NCBI RefSeq assembly: GCF_017815515.1
Contig: NZ_CP072611.1
Coordinates: 3,224,001 to 3,288,000 of the forward strand
Length of the DNA stretch: 64,000 bases
Reading direction: 5' to 3'
Source of the DNA: Aureimonas populi
Lineage (GTDB): Bacteria; Pseudomonadota; Alphaproteobacteria; Rhizobiales; Rhizobiaceae
Every line of letters begins with the position of its first letter. Position 1 is the stretch's first letter. The notes beneath the pieces were generated by a model that made no database searches, was not told the DNA's origin, and worked only from the letters and a program-made list of their open reading frames with translations. Of this stretch, positions 45,397-53,670 are shown piece after piece. Made by a program: the position numbers and the translations under genes.

Positions 45397-46512
45397 ATGG
45401 AACTCGACAGGATCGAAGACGCGATTGAGGCCATAGCCGCCGGCGAGCTGGTGGTGGTGGTGGACGACACCGACCGCGAGAACGAGGGCGACCTCATCAT
45501 GGCCGCCTCCAAGGCGACGCCCGAGACGATCGCCTTCATGATCCGCCACACCAGCGGCATCCTCTGCGTGCCGATGACGGGCGAGCGGGCGCAGGCGCTG
45601 AACCTGCCGCCCATGGTCGCCAACAATCTGGACCCGATGCGCACGGCCTTCACCGTCTCGGTGGACTACCGCGTCGGCATGACGACGGGCATCTCCTCCG
45701 AGGAGCGCGCCAACACCGCGCGCGCGCTGGCCAACGACAATGCGGGGGCCGGCGACTTCCTGAGGCCCGGCCACATGTTCCCCCTCATCTCGCGCGAGGG
45801 CGGCGTCCTCACCCGCTCCGGCCACACGGAGGCGGGCACGGACCTCGCCCGCCTCGCGGGGCTGGGGCCCGTCGGCGTGCTGGCCGAGGTCGTCAATGAC
45901 GACGGCACCGTCAAGCGCCTGCCCCAGCTCGTTCCCTTCGCCCGCGAGCACGGGCTGAAGATCGTCTCCATCGAGGACCTCATCTCCTACCGCATCCGGC
46001 GCGAGAGCTTCGTGAACTGCGTGCGCGAGGAGGAGATCGTCGTGGCCGGCCTGCGCGGCCAGGTGCGCATCTACGAGACGCCCTTCGACCCCATGCAGCA
46101 TGTCGTGGTGGTGTTCGGCGAAGTGAAATACGCCTCGAAGGTGCCCACCCGCATCCATCGCGAGCAGCCGCTGCAAGACCTGTTCGCGCGCGCGCGAGAC
46201 CAGCGCTCCTGGGTCGAGCTGGCGGTGGAGAGGATGAAGGCCGAGGGAAACGGCATCCTCATGCTGCTGCGCACGCCCGACATCGACCAGATCGACACGC
46301 CCGGCGAGAACGCGGACACGCCGCAGGACGGGGAGCGCCATGCCAGCGCCCGCATCCGCCAGCAGCGCTGGCGCGAGGTGGGGGTCGGCGCGCAGATCCT
46401 GCGCGACCTGGGCGTGCGCTCCATCGCCGTCATGGCCACCCATGAGCGCGCCTATGTCGGCCTTACCGGCTTCGGAATCGAGATCGAAGGCACGATCCTG
46501 CTGGAGGACTGA
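45397..46512 (+). CDS. ribB: 3,4-dihydroxy-2-butanone-4-phosphate synthase with degenerate cyclohydrolase domain
   Basis: The N-terminal half is a complete RibB domain of riboflavin synthesis: VVDDTDRENEGDLIMAA (metal-binding Glu residues), RHTSGILCVPM, YRVGMTTGISSEERANT, RPGHMFPLISREGGVLTRSGHTEA. The C-terminal half (about 215-371) keeps a GTP-cyclohydrolase-II outline (VGVGAQILRDLGVRSI) but lacks the three zinc cysteines (CLTGD and CDC regions are VPTRIHREQ-like here). So only the RibB reaction is expected, as in the RibBX type. GGAAGG stands before the ATG. Confidence 0.9.
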   Translation: MELDRIEDAIEAIAAGELVVVVDDTDRENEGDLIMAASKATPETIAFMIRHTSGILCVPMTGERAQALNLPPMVANNLDPMRTAFTVSVDYRVGMTTGISSEERANTARALANDNAGAGDFLRPGHMFPLISREGGVLTRSGHTEAGTDLARLAGLGPVGVLAEVVNDDGTVKRLPQLVPFAREHGLKIVSIEDLISYRIRRESFVNCVREEEIVVAGLRGQVRIYETPFDPMQHVVVVFGEVKYASKVPTRIHREQPLQDLFARARDQRSWVELAVERMKAEGNGILMLLRTPDIDQIDTPGENADTPQDGERHASARIRQQRWREVGVGAQILRDLGVRSIAVMATHERAYVGLTGFGIEIEGTILLED

Positions 46513-46632
46513 GCACCGGCCCTCTCCTGGGAAATCCGCTTGGCGAACGCTGCGGCGCAGCTTACGTTAAGGGAAGGCAGGCGCGGGGAGCCGCCATATG
46601 GCGTCGCGCCTGTCGATAACGGGAGGATCGAC

Positions 46633-46980
46633 ATGAGATCTCTATTGGCCGCGACGCTTCTGGCCCTTGCCGCCTCGACGGGCGCGGCGAGGGCCGACCC
46701 GATCGAGGGCACATGGCGGATGCCGTCTGGCAACAACGCCACCATCGCCGCCTGCGGCGCCGAGTTCTGCCTCACCTATGTGAACGGCCCCAATGCCGGC
46801 CAGACCTTCGGCCGCATGAAAGCGACCGGAAACGGCCGCTATGAGGGCACAGTCACCGACTACACGCGCGGCGGGCGCGAGTTCTCCGGCAAGGGCACAT
46901 TGTCGGGCAACTCGCTCTCGGTCTCCGGCTGTGTTCTCGGCGGACTGATCTGCCGCTCGCAGGAGCTGACCCGCGGCTGA
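46633..46980 (+). CDS. DUF2147-like exported protein, first of a tandem pair
   Basis: A 115-residue protein with a signal peptide (MRSLLAATLLALAASTGAARA, cleavage before DPIEG) and a small beta-rich domain starting DPIEGTWRMPSGNNATIAAC. Four cysteines (AAC, FC, GC, IC) could form two disulfides. The opening IEGTW and the body YEGTVTDYTRGGREFSGKGT recall DUF2147. The start at 46633 has GGGAGG seven bases upstream. The next gene encodes a clear paralogue, so the pair arose by tandem duplication. Confidence 0.75.
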   Translation: MRSLLAATLLALAASTGAARADPIEGTWRMPSGNNATIAACGAEFCLTYVNGPNAGQTFGRMKATGNGRYEGTVTDYTRGGREFSGKGTLSGNSLSVSGCVLGGLICRSQELTRG

Positions 46981-47041
46981 GATGGGGCATCGCCGGTCGG
47001 CGGGCCGCCCCGCCGGCCGTTTTCGACTGGAAGGACCGCCC

Positions 47042-47371
47042 ATGCGCCGCGCCTGTCTCGCCCTCTGCCTCGCCCTTGCGGCCGGCCCCGCCCTCGCGCA
47101 GTCCATCGAGGGAACATGGCAGGTCGGCAATGGCGAGACCGTCACCTACGCGCAGTGCGCGGAGGGCTTCTGCTCCACCATCGACAGCGGAAGCTTCGCC
47201 GGCGGCTCGGTCGGCGCCATGCGCCCGGCGAACGGGCGCTACGAAGGCACGGTGCGGGACCCCGAAAGCGGCAAGACCTATGAAGGCCACGCCACCGTGG
47301 AGGGCAACGTCCTGACGCTGACCGGCTGCGTGGCGAAAATCTTCTGCCGCTCGCAGACCTGGACGCGCTGA
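47042..47371 (+). CDS. DUF2147-like exported protein, second of a tandem pair
   Basis: A 109-residue paralogue of the preceding protein. It has a signal peptide (MRRACLALCLALAAGPALA, cleavage before QSIEG), then SIEGTWQVGNGETVTYAQC and the same order of motifs: a cysteine pair (QC, FC), RYEGTVRDPESGKTYEGHAT, and C-terminal GC and FCRSQ, as in ICRSQ of the first. The ATG at 47042 has GGAAGGA seven bases before it. Both genes are probably one transcript. Function is unknown. Confidence 0.75.
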   Translation: MRRACLALCLALAAGPALAQSIEGTWQVGNGETVTYAQCAEGFCSTIDSGSFAGGSVGAMRPANGRYEGTVRDPESGKTYEGHATVEGNVLTLTGCVAKIFCRSQTWTR

Positions 47372-47527
47372 GGCGGCGGGCGGCTCGCCGAAGCTGGGTT
47401 GGAGCCGCGCCCTGAACGGCCGAGGGCCGATCTTACCGATAGACACCCCAGGCCTGACCCGGAATCCACGCAGGACCGCCGGAGCCGCCGCGACGGACGG
47501 CCCCAGAGTCCGCGAAGGGCCCGCCCC

Positions 47528-48229
47528 TCAGCGGGCCTTCTGGTTGAACAGCACGGCCTGCGCCTGCTTGTCGCCGGACAGATTGCGGCGGTGTTCCTCG
47601 CCCACCTTCACGCCGCGCTGCACGGCGGGCCGGGCGCCCATCGTCTGGAACCAGCGCTTGAGATTGGGGAAGTCGTCGAGATTCTGCCCCTGGTTCTCGT
47701 ACGGCACGATCCAGCCATAGCAGGCCATGTCGGCGATCGAGTATTCCCCCGCCAGGTAATCGCGCCCTTCCAGCCGGCGGTTCATCACGCCATAGAGGCG
47801 GTTCACCTCGTTGGTGTAGCGGTTGATGCCGTATTCCACCTTCTCGGGCGCATACTGGCGGAAATGGTGCGCCTGGCCCGCCATCGGCCCAAGGCCCCCC
47901 ATCTGCCAGAACAGCCACTCCTCCGTCGCCACGCGGGCGCGCTCCTCGGTGGGATAGAACTGCCCGAACTTGCGGCCGAGATATTGCAGGATGGCGCCCG
48001 ATTCGAAGACCGAGATCGGTTCCCCGCCCGGCCCCTCGGGATCGACGATGGCCGGCATTCGGTTGTTCGGCGCGATGGCCAGGAATTCGGGGCGAAATTG
48101 TTCGCCGGCGCCGATATTCACCGTGCGCACCTCATACGGCACACCAAGTTCTTCCAGCATGATGCTGATTTTCCAGCCGTTCGGCGTCGGCCAGTAATGG
48201 AGTTCGATGGGCTTGGATTGTATCGTCAT
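47528..48229 (-). CDS. yfcG: glutathione S-transferase family, disulfide-bond oxidoreductase YfcG-like
   Basis: A 233-residue GST-fold protein close in pattern to E. coli YfcG, a glutathione-dependent disulfide reductase. Features are ELHYWPTPNGWKISIMLEE at the N-terminus with the TPNG active-site loop, AIAPNNRMPAIVD, ISVFESGAILQYLG for glutathione binding, and WLFWQMGGLGPMAGQAHHF. The C-terminal helix bundle ends with SIADMACYGW. The ATG at 48229 has GAGGA five bases upstream. Confidence 0.88.
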   Translation of the reverse strand: MTIQSKPIELHYWPTPNGWKISIMLEELGVPYEVRTVNIGAGEQFRPEFLAIAPNNRMPAIVDPEGPGGEPISVFESGAILQYLGRKFGQFYPTEERARVATEEWLFWQMGGLGPMAGQAHHFRQYAPEKVEYGINRYTNEVNRLYGVMNRRLEGRDYLAGEYSIADMACYGWIVPYENQGQNLDDFPNLKRWFQTMGARPAVQRGVKVGEEHRRNLSGDKQAQAVLFNQKAR

Positions 48230-48434
48230 CTGTGTCCTCGCAGCCCCGATGATCCGGGCTCGTGCCATCATCTAGCACCTCGCGCGCCCTCAACAACACC
48301 GGTCGGGGGTTGGCCTGGTGGACACGGTCCGTTAACCCTTCGTCAACGCAAATGAAGGCTCGATGAACGCCACGACCAGCCCGGGTTCAGGCCCGGCCGC
48401 CAAGAATGCCCGTGACGAAACGAGGAGTTCCCCG

Positions 48435-48596
48435 ATGATATTGAGGCTCGCTTCGGTGACGATCCTGCTTGCGCTGTTCGCCATCGGGTTCGGAACGCTG
48501 GCCAGGCACGAAAGCCGCTCCGCCGACGACTTCGCCCCCCGCAACGTCGCCGGCTGCTATGACCAGGGCGCCGTGTGCCCGCCCTCGCGCGGCTGA
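48435..48596 (+). CDS. small single-anchor membrane or exported peptide, 53 aa
   Basis: The ATG at 48435 has GAGGAG seven bases upstream. The product has one hydrophobic helix (SVTILLALFAIGFGTLA) and a polar tail with two cysteines (AGCYDQGAVCPPSRG) that could form a disulfide outside the membrane. An in-frame ATG at 48363 would add 24 polar residues and is less likely. A CtrA-like box (GTTAA-N7-TCAA, 48331-48346) lies in its upstream region. The family is unknown. Confidence 0.5.
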   Translation: MILRLASVTILLALFAIGFGTLARHESRSADDFAPRNVAGCYDQGAVCPPSRG

Positions 48597-48645
48597 GGGC
48601 GCGGCAGCGTCTTCCCGGCGCGCGGCGGGGCCGCTAAGGAAGGCC

Positions 48646-50151
48646 ATGGTCACACACACCGCCTCGCCCCACAGCCTGCCCCCCTTCGAGACGCCGGACC
48701 TTGGAACCGCGCGGACCTTCGAGGACGCGCAGGCCGCCGTCGCCGAGCTGGAGCGCCTCTATCGGGGCTCCACCGAATTCCTGATCTCCCGCTTCGAGAC
48801 AGTGCTGCGCTCCGGCGCGTCCGACGCGCGGTTCCGCGCCTTCTACCCGCAGATCTCGCTCGCCACGCGCGGCCACGCCCGCATCGATTCGCGCCTCTCC
48901 TACGGCTTCGTGCCCGGCCCGGGCGAATACGCCACCACCATCACCCGGCCGGACCTGTTCGATACCTATCTCACGCACCAGCTCTCGCACCTCATCCGCA
49001 ATCACGGCCAGCCGGTGACGGTGGAACTGTCCGGGACGCCCATCCCGTTGCATTTCGCTTTCCCGGAAGGCTCGCATGTGGACGGGGCGCTGGCCGAAAG
49101 GCTCGACCGGCCGCTGCGCGACATTTTCGACGTGCCGGACCTGACGGCCACCGACGACCGGATCGTCAACGGCAATTACGAGCCGAGCCTCGGCGAGCCC
49201 CTGCCGCTCGCGCCCTTCACGGCGCAGCGGGTGGACTATTCCCTGCACCGGCTGGCGCACTACACGGCCACCAGCCCACAGCATTTCCAGAACTTCGTCC
49301 TGTTCACCAACTACCAGTTCTACATGGACGAGTTCTGCGCCATGGCGCGGGCGCTGATGGCCGAGGGCGGCCACGGCTACGAGACCTTCGTGGAGCCGGG
49401 CAACCTCCTGACGCGCGCGGGCGGCAGCGGCCCGGAAGCGGGCCTTGCGCCCCCGCGAATGCCGCAGATGCCCGCCTACCACCTGACGCGGCCCGACCGT
49501 AGCGGCATCACCATGGTCAATATCGGCGTCGGCCCCTCCAACGCCAAGACGATCACCGACCACATCGCCGTGCTGCGCCCCCACGCCTGGCTGATGCTCG
49601 GCCACTGCGCCGGCCTGCGCAACACGCAGGCGCTGGGCGATTACGTGCTGGCCCACGCCTATGTGCGCGAGGACCATGTGCTGGACGCGGACCTGCCCGT
49701 ATGGGTGCCCATTCCGCCCCTGGCCGAGGTGCAGGTGGCGCTGGAACAGGCCGTGGCGGATGTCACCGGCCTGTCGGGCTACGATCTCAAGCGCATCATG
49801 CGCACCGGCACCGTCGCCACCATCGACAACCGCAACTGGGAGCTTCGCGACCAGCGCGAGCCGGTGGAGCGGCTGTCGAAGTCGCGCGCCATCGCGCTCG
49901 ACATGGAATCGGCCACCATCGCGGCCAACGGCTACCGCTTCCGCGTGCCCTACGGCACGCTGCTGTGCGTGTCCGACAAGCCGCTGCACGGGGAGCTGAA
50001 GCTACCGGGCATGGCGACCGAATTCTACAAGCGGCAGGTGTCGCAGCACCTCGAGATCGGGATGCTGGCCATGCGCAAGCTCGCCGAGATGCCCGAGGAG
50101 AGGCTGCACTCGCGCAAGCTGCGCTCCTTCTTCGAAACCGCTTTCCAGTAG
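48646..50151 (+). CDS. amn: AMP nucleosidase
   Basis: Splits AMP into adenine and ribose-5-phosphate, part of nucleotide-pool control. The 501-residue protein has an N-terminal regulatory domain (ISLATRGHARIDSRLSYGF) and a C-terminal phosphorylase-like domain with NFVLFTNYQFYMDEF, MVNIGVGPSNAKTITDHIA, MLGHCAGLRNTQ and the active-site MESATIAANGYRF. The ATG at 48646 has AAGGAAGG upstream; the frame is open before it only as background. The EEP gene follows seven bases after the stop. Confidence 0.94.
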   Translation: MVTHTASPHSLPPFETPDLGTARTFEDAQAAVAELERLYRGSTEFLISRFETVLRSGASDARFRAFYPQISLATRGHARIDSRLSYGFVPGPGEYATTITRPDLFDTYLTHQLSHLIRNHGQPVTVELSGTPIPLHFAFPEGSHVDGALAERLDRPLRDIFDVPDLTATDDRIVNGNYEPSLGEPLPLAPFTAQRVDYSLHRLAHYTATSPQHFQNFVLFTNYQFYMDEFCAMARALMAEGGHGYETFVEPGNLLTRAGGSGPEAGLAPPRMPQMPAYHLTRPDRSGITMVNIGVGPSNAKTITDHIAVLRPHAWLMLGHCAGLRNTQALGDYVLAHAYVREDHVLDADLPVWVPIPPLAEVQVALEQAVADVTGLSGYDLKRIMRTGTVATIDNRNWELRDQREPVERLSKSRAIALDMESATIAANGYRFRVPYGTLLCVSDKPLHGELKLPGMATEFYKRQVSQHLEIGMLAMRKLAEMPEERLHSRKLRSFFETAFQ

Positions 50152-50158
50152 GCCCGCC

Positions 50159-51130
50159 ATGCGCGCGAGGCTGCTCTGCGCCGGAACGCTCGCGCTCGTC
50201 GCCATGGTGGTGGCGGGCTTCGCCGGGCCGTGGGCCGCCCCGCTGGACAGCCTTGTCCACTTCCGGGCGCATCTGGGCGTGGCGCTGCTCGTCCTGGCCC
50301 TCGCGCTTCTCGCCCTGCGCAGGCGCAAGAGCGCCGCGGCCGGCGGGCTGGGCGCGGCGCTGGCATTGGCCTTCAGCCTCCCCTGGCTGCTGCCGGCGTC
50401 GCAGGCGCCGGGCAACGGGCCGGTCTACTCCCTGCTCCAGATGAACCTTCTCTACCGCTCGACCGACATGGCCGCCGCGCTGCAACGGATCGGCGAGGCG
50501 CAGCCGGACGTGATCACGGTGCAGGAGATCACGCCGCAATGGCGCGCGCGCCTGGCGCCGCTGGATGCCGCCTATCCGCACCAGTTGCACTGCGAGGATG
50601 CGGACGGGTTTTCCGGCGATTCCGCCATCTACTCCCGCCGGCCCTTCGTGGAGGACGCGCCCACCCTGTGCGACAGCGAGAACTCGCTGGCCATGGCGCG
50701 GATCGACTTCAACGGCGTCGGCGTCACCGTTATTTCCCACCACCAGCTCTGGCCGTGGCCCGCCGGCCAGTGGAGCCGGTTCGGCCGGCTGCGCGAGACG
50801 CTGGCGTCCCTGCCCGCCCCGCTTCTGGCGGCCGGCGACTTCAACGCCGCCCCGTGGAGCGCGCTGCTGGCGGCCTATGCCGAAACGACCGGCGCGCGCG
50901 TGCTGCCGGGCGTCGGGCCGACATGGCTCACGGAGGCGCTGCCGATGGAATGGGGGCGCTGGATCGGCCTTCCCCTCAACAACCTCCTCGCCTCGCCCGA
51001 GATCGCCCCCGCCGGCATCCGCCGGCTCGCCGCCACGGGGTCCGACCACCTGCCGGTGCTGCTGACATTCCGCCTCCAGCCGCCCGGCCCTCCGGCGGAC
51101 GAGGTGCGGATGGTGGATGCGCGCCGCTAG
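50159..51130 (+). CDS. endonuclease/exonuclease/phosphatase family membrane protein
   Basis: A 323-residue protein with three N-terminal hydrophobic helices (to about residue 80), then an EEP catalytic domain facing the periplasm. Motifs are LLQMNLL, VQEITP (metal Glu), GDFNAAPWS (Asp and Asn) and GSDHLPVL (Asp-His). Alphaproteobacterial proteins of this layout are unnamed hydrolases. It probably shares a transcript with amn. The stop overlaps that of the convergent GST by four bases, within GCTAGC. Confidence 0.86.
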   Translation: MRARLLCAGTLALVAMVVAGFAGPWAAPLDSLVHFRAHLGVALLVLALALLALRRRKSAAAGGLGAALALAFSLPWLLPASQAPGNGPVYSLLQMNLLYRSTDMAAALQRIGEAQPDVITVQEITPQWRARLAPLDAAYPHQLHCEDADGFSGDSAIYSRRPFVEDAPTLCDSENSLAMARIDFNGVGVTVISHHQLWPWPAGQWSRFGRLRETLASLPAPLLAAGDFNAAPWSALLAAYAETTGARVLPGVGPTWLTEALPMEWGRWIGLPLNNLLASPEIAPAGIRRLAATGSDHLPVLLTFRLQPPGPPADEVRMVDARR

Positions 51131-51738
51131 CCCGGCATGGAGCGCCGGTAGGCCGGGCGTTCCTGAAGCCGGGCCACATAATCGCGGATCGAGGCCGTCT
51201 CCTTCAGCTTCGGCGCGCCGAACGACATGGCCCAGCCGAGCTGCGCGCCCAGATAAAGGTCGGCGGCGGTGAAACGCTCGCAGACGAGATAGCGCCGCTC
51301 GCACAGGGCCGTGTCGAGCGTACGCACCACGTCCTCATAGGTGCCCCACCCGACCATGGAGCGCGGCAGCGGCGGCTGGTCCTTGCGCATCATCGCCTCG
51401 GTCATCGAGGGCTCGAAGCAGGAGCCGCCGAAGAACAGCCAGCGATAATAGGCTCCGCGCTCGGGCGAACCGGGTTCGGGCGCAAGGCCCGCCTGCGGAT
51501 AGGCATCGGCCAGCCACGCGATGATGGCGGGGCACTCCGTCAGGACGGTGCCGTCCTCCAGCACCAGCATCGGGATCTTGCCCATCGGGTTCAGCTTGAG
51601 GAACTCGGACTTGCGGTTGTCGCCCGCCTCGAAATCGACCCGCACGGTCTCGTAATCCGCGCCCACCTCCTCCAGCATCCACCGCACGATGGCCGCGCGG
51701 CTTTGCGGATTGTAGTAGAATTTCATCGCTCCCGGCAT
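51127..51738 (-). CDS. glutathione S-transferase family protein
   Basis: A 203-residue GST with the thioredoxin-like N-terminal domain (MKFYYNPQSRAAIVRWMLEE, where Ser or Arg could contact glutathione), KLNPMGKIPMLVLEDG with the cis-proline, and TECPAIIAWLADAYP. The C-terminal domain contains FTAADLYLGAQLGWAM. It is of the beta/theta-like bacterial type; the substrate is unknown. The ATG at 51738 has GGAGGAG nine bases upstream; another at 51726 is possible. Confidence 0.87.
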   Translation of the reverse strand: MPGAMKFYYNPQSRAAIVRWMLEEVGADYETVRVDFEAGDNRKSEFLKLNPMGKIPMLVLEDGTVLTECPAIIAWLADAYPQAGLAPEPGSPERGAYYRWLFFGGSCFEPSMTEAMMRKDQPPLPRSMVGWGTYEDVVRTLDTALCERRYLVCERFTAADLYLGAQLGWAMSFGAPKLKETASIRDYVARLQERPAYRRSMPG

Positions 51739-51799
51739 GGCCGTCTCCTCCCAGATCGCAGGCAGGTTAGCGCGCCCGAGCCCGGGCGAAAAGCTCGCC

Positions 51800-51915
51800 G
51801 CCAACCGATTACATCGCCTGGCAGGCGGGCCCTTCGCCGGCACTCTCCACCCCGGCGGTCCGTGCGGCCCCGCCTGCCAGCCGATTACATCGTCTGGTAG
51901 ACGGGCCCTTCGCCG
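51800..51915. repeat. diverged direct repeat of the ETF-QO 3' end, with an inverted repeat
   Basis: A 40-base sequence occurs at 51800-51839 and again at 51876-51915 with four differences, all transitions. The second copy is the last codons and stop of the ETF-QO gene; the first is a non-coding copy 76 bases further downstream in which the same frame would read GEGPACQAM and stop. In addition CTGGCAGGCGG (51818-51828) and CCGCCTGCCAG (51870-51880) form an 11-bp inverted repeat. The region lies between ETF-QO and the downstream GST on the same strand. Confidence 0.85.
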
Positions 51916-53543
51916 CCTTGCGGCGTGACCCAGGTGATGTTGCCGTTCGGGTCCTTGATGTCGCACGTCTTGCAGTGCACGCAGTTCTGCGCGTTGATCT
52001 GGTAGCGCGGCTCGCCCCCGCCCTCCTCCAGCCATTCGTAGACGCCCGCCGGGCAGTAGCGCTGCGAGAGCCCCGCATAGACGTCGTGCTCCGAGCGCTT
52101 CTGGAGTTCCATGTCCTTCACCTGGAGATGGACCGGCTGGTCCTCCTCGTGATTGGTGTTGGACAGGAAGACCGAGGCCGTCTTGTCGAAGGTGAGCGTC
52201 CCATCGGGCTTGGGGTACTCGATGGGCTTGTGGCGCGCCGCCGGCTCGGTGGAGGCCGCATCCGTCTTGCCATGGCCCATCGTGCCGAAGGGCGACCAGC
52301 CCGTCAGCGCGTTCAGCCACATGTCGAGGCCGCCGAGGCCCACGCCCAGGATGGTGCCGAACTTCGACCAGAGCGGCTTGACGTTGCGCACCGGCTTGAG
52401 GTCCCGCCCGATGGAGGATGCGCGCCAGCCGTCCTCGTAGGACTGGAGCACGTCGTGCGCGCGCTCTTCGCCAAGAGCCGCCGCGGCCGCCTCGGCGGCC
52501 TGCATTCCCGAGGCGATGGCGTTGTGCACGCCCTTGATGCGCGGCACGTTGACGAGGCCCGCCGAGCAGCCGATCAGCGCCCCGCCGGGGAAGGCGAGCC
52601 TTGGCACCGATTGCCAGCCGCCCTCGGTGATCGCCCGCGCCCCATAGGCCAGCCGCTTGCCGCCCTCCAGAAGCTCGGCGATGTCGGGATGCGTCTTGAA
52701 CCTCTGGAACTCGCCGAAGGGCGAGAGATAGGGGTTCTTGTAGTTCAGATGGACGACGAAGCCGACATACACCTGGTTGTCGGGCAGATGGTAGACGAAG
52801 GAGCCGCCGCCGGTCCTGGCATCGAGCGGCCAGCCGAAGGAATGCTGGATCAGGCCCGGCTTGTGCCGCGCCGGGTCGATCTCCCACAGCTCCTTCACGC
52901 CGAGGCCGAATTTCGGATGGTCGCGCCCTTCCGAAAGCCCGTATTTCGCCGTCACCTGTTTCGCGAGCGAGCCGCGCACGCCCTCCCCGATAAATGTGTA
53001 CTTGCCCAGAAGCGCCATGCCGCGCTGGTAATTGGCGGTGGGCTGGCCGTCGCGCCCGACGCCCATGTCGCCCGTCGCCACGCCCACGAGCCTGTCCTCC
53101 TCGTCGAAGAGCAGTTCCTGCGCGGCGAAGCCGGGATAGATTTCCACGCCGAGGCCCTCGGCCTGCTCCGCCAGCCATTTCGTCACCAGGCCCAGCGAGA
53201 CCACGAAGTTCTCGTGATTGTCCATGAGCTTCGGCATGGCGAAATTCGGCAGGCGCAGCCGCCCGTGCGGACCGTAGAGATAGAAGCGATCCTCCGTCAC
53301 CTTCTGGCGGATCGGCGTTTCCTCCTCCCGCCATTCGGGCAGCAGCTCATCCAGCGAGGAGGGATCGAGAACGCAGCCGGAGAGGATGTGCGCCCCGACC
53401 TCGGCGCCCTTTTCCAGCACCACCACGGAGCGGTCGGGGTCGAGTTGCTTGAGCCGGATCGCGGCCGCGAGGCCGGCCGGCCCGGCCCCCACGATGACGA
53501 CGTCGAACTCCATCGACTCGCGTTCGACCTCAACTTCGCTCAT
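51885..53543 (-). CDS. electron transfer flavoprotein-ubiquinone oxidoreductase
   Basis: ETF-QO passes electrons from ETF (fatty acid and branched-chain amino acid oxidation) to ubiquinone at the inner membrane. The 552-residue protein has the FAD motif VVIVGAGPAGLAAAIRL near residue 15, GAHILSGCVLDP, the membrane-facing region GGSFVYHLPDNQVYVGFVVH, ALIGCSAGLVNVPRIKG and the C-terminal 4Fe-4S ligands RYCPAG and CVHCKTC. The ATG at 53543 has GGAG upstream. A 16-base palindrome resembling fatty-acid/branched-chain regulators' sites lies in the divergent promoter region. The 3' end is duplicated downstream. Confidence 0.95.
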   Translation of the reverse strand: MSEVEVERESMEFDVVIVGAGPAGLAAAIRLKQLDPDRSVVVLEKGAEVGAHILSGCVLDPSSLDELLPEWREEETPIRQKVTEDRFYLYGPHGRLRLPNFAMPKLMDNHENFVVSLGLVTKWLAEQAEGLGVEIYPGFAAQELLFDEEDRLVGVATGDMGVGRDGQPTANYQRGMALLGKYTFIGEGVRGSLAKQVTAKYGLSEGRDHPKFGLGVKELWEIDPARHKPGLIQHSFGWPLDARTGGGSFVYHLPDNQVYVGFVVHLNYKNPYLSPFGEFQRFKTHPDIAELLEGGKRLAYGARAITEGGWQSVPRLAFPGGALIGCSAGLVNVPRIKGVHNAIASGMQAAEAAAAALGEERAHDVLQSYEDGWRASSIGRDLKPVRNVKPLWSKFGTILGVGLGGLDMWLNALTGWSPFGTMGHGKTDAASTEPAARHKPIEYPKPDGTLTFDKTASVFLSNTNHEEDQPVHLQVKDMELQKRSEHDVYAGLSQRYCPAGVYEWLEEGGGEPRYQINAQNCVHCKTCDIKDPNGNITWVTPQGGEGPVYQTM

Positions 53544-53644
53544 CCTGCGATCTCCACCCTGCCCGTCCAGCCCCGTCACGGTCTGGAACCGTTCCACTCG
53601 CACAGCTTCCCTGCCATATAGCAAACGATCGGATCAATACGACA

Positions 53645-53660
53645 TTGACGTTGACGTAAA
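53645..53660. promoter_or_regulatory. palindrome between divergent ETF-QO and nitronate monooxygenase genes
   Basis: TTGACGTTGACGTAAA is an imperfect 16-base palindrome (12 of 16 positions symmetrical). It resembles the TT-ACGT-N-ACGT-AA type sites of MerR-family regulators such as LiuR, which control branched-chain amino acid and fatty acid oxidation genes including ETF-QO; this match is from memory. It lies 102 bases from the ETF-QO start and 11 bases before the TTG start of the monooxygenase gene. Confidence 0.4.
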
Positions 53661-53670
53661 GGGCAGAAAA

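Noticed and set aside
48331..48346. CtrA box GTTAA-N7-TCAA before the 53-residue peptide
   Set aside because: One mismatch and no functional link; short AT motifs of this kind are expected by chance, so it is only mentioned in the feature entry.
51800..51915. Two-unit CRISPR array or phage attachment site
   Set aside because: Only two units with four differences exist, one is coding sequence, and no integrase, Cas gene or tRNA is next to them. A local duplication explains it better.
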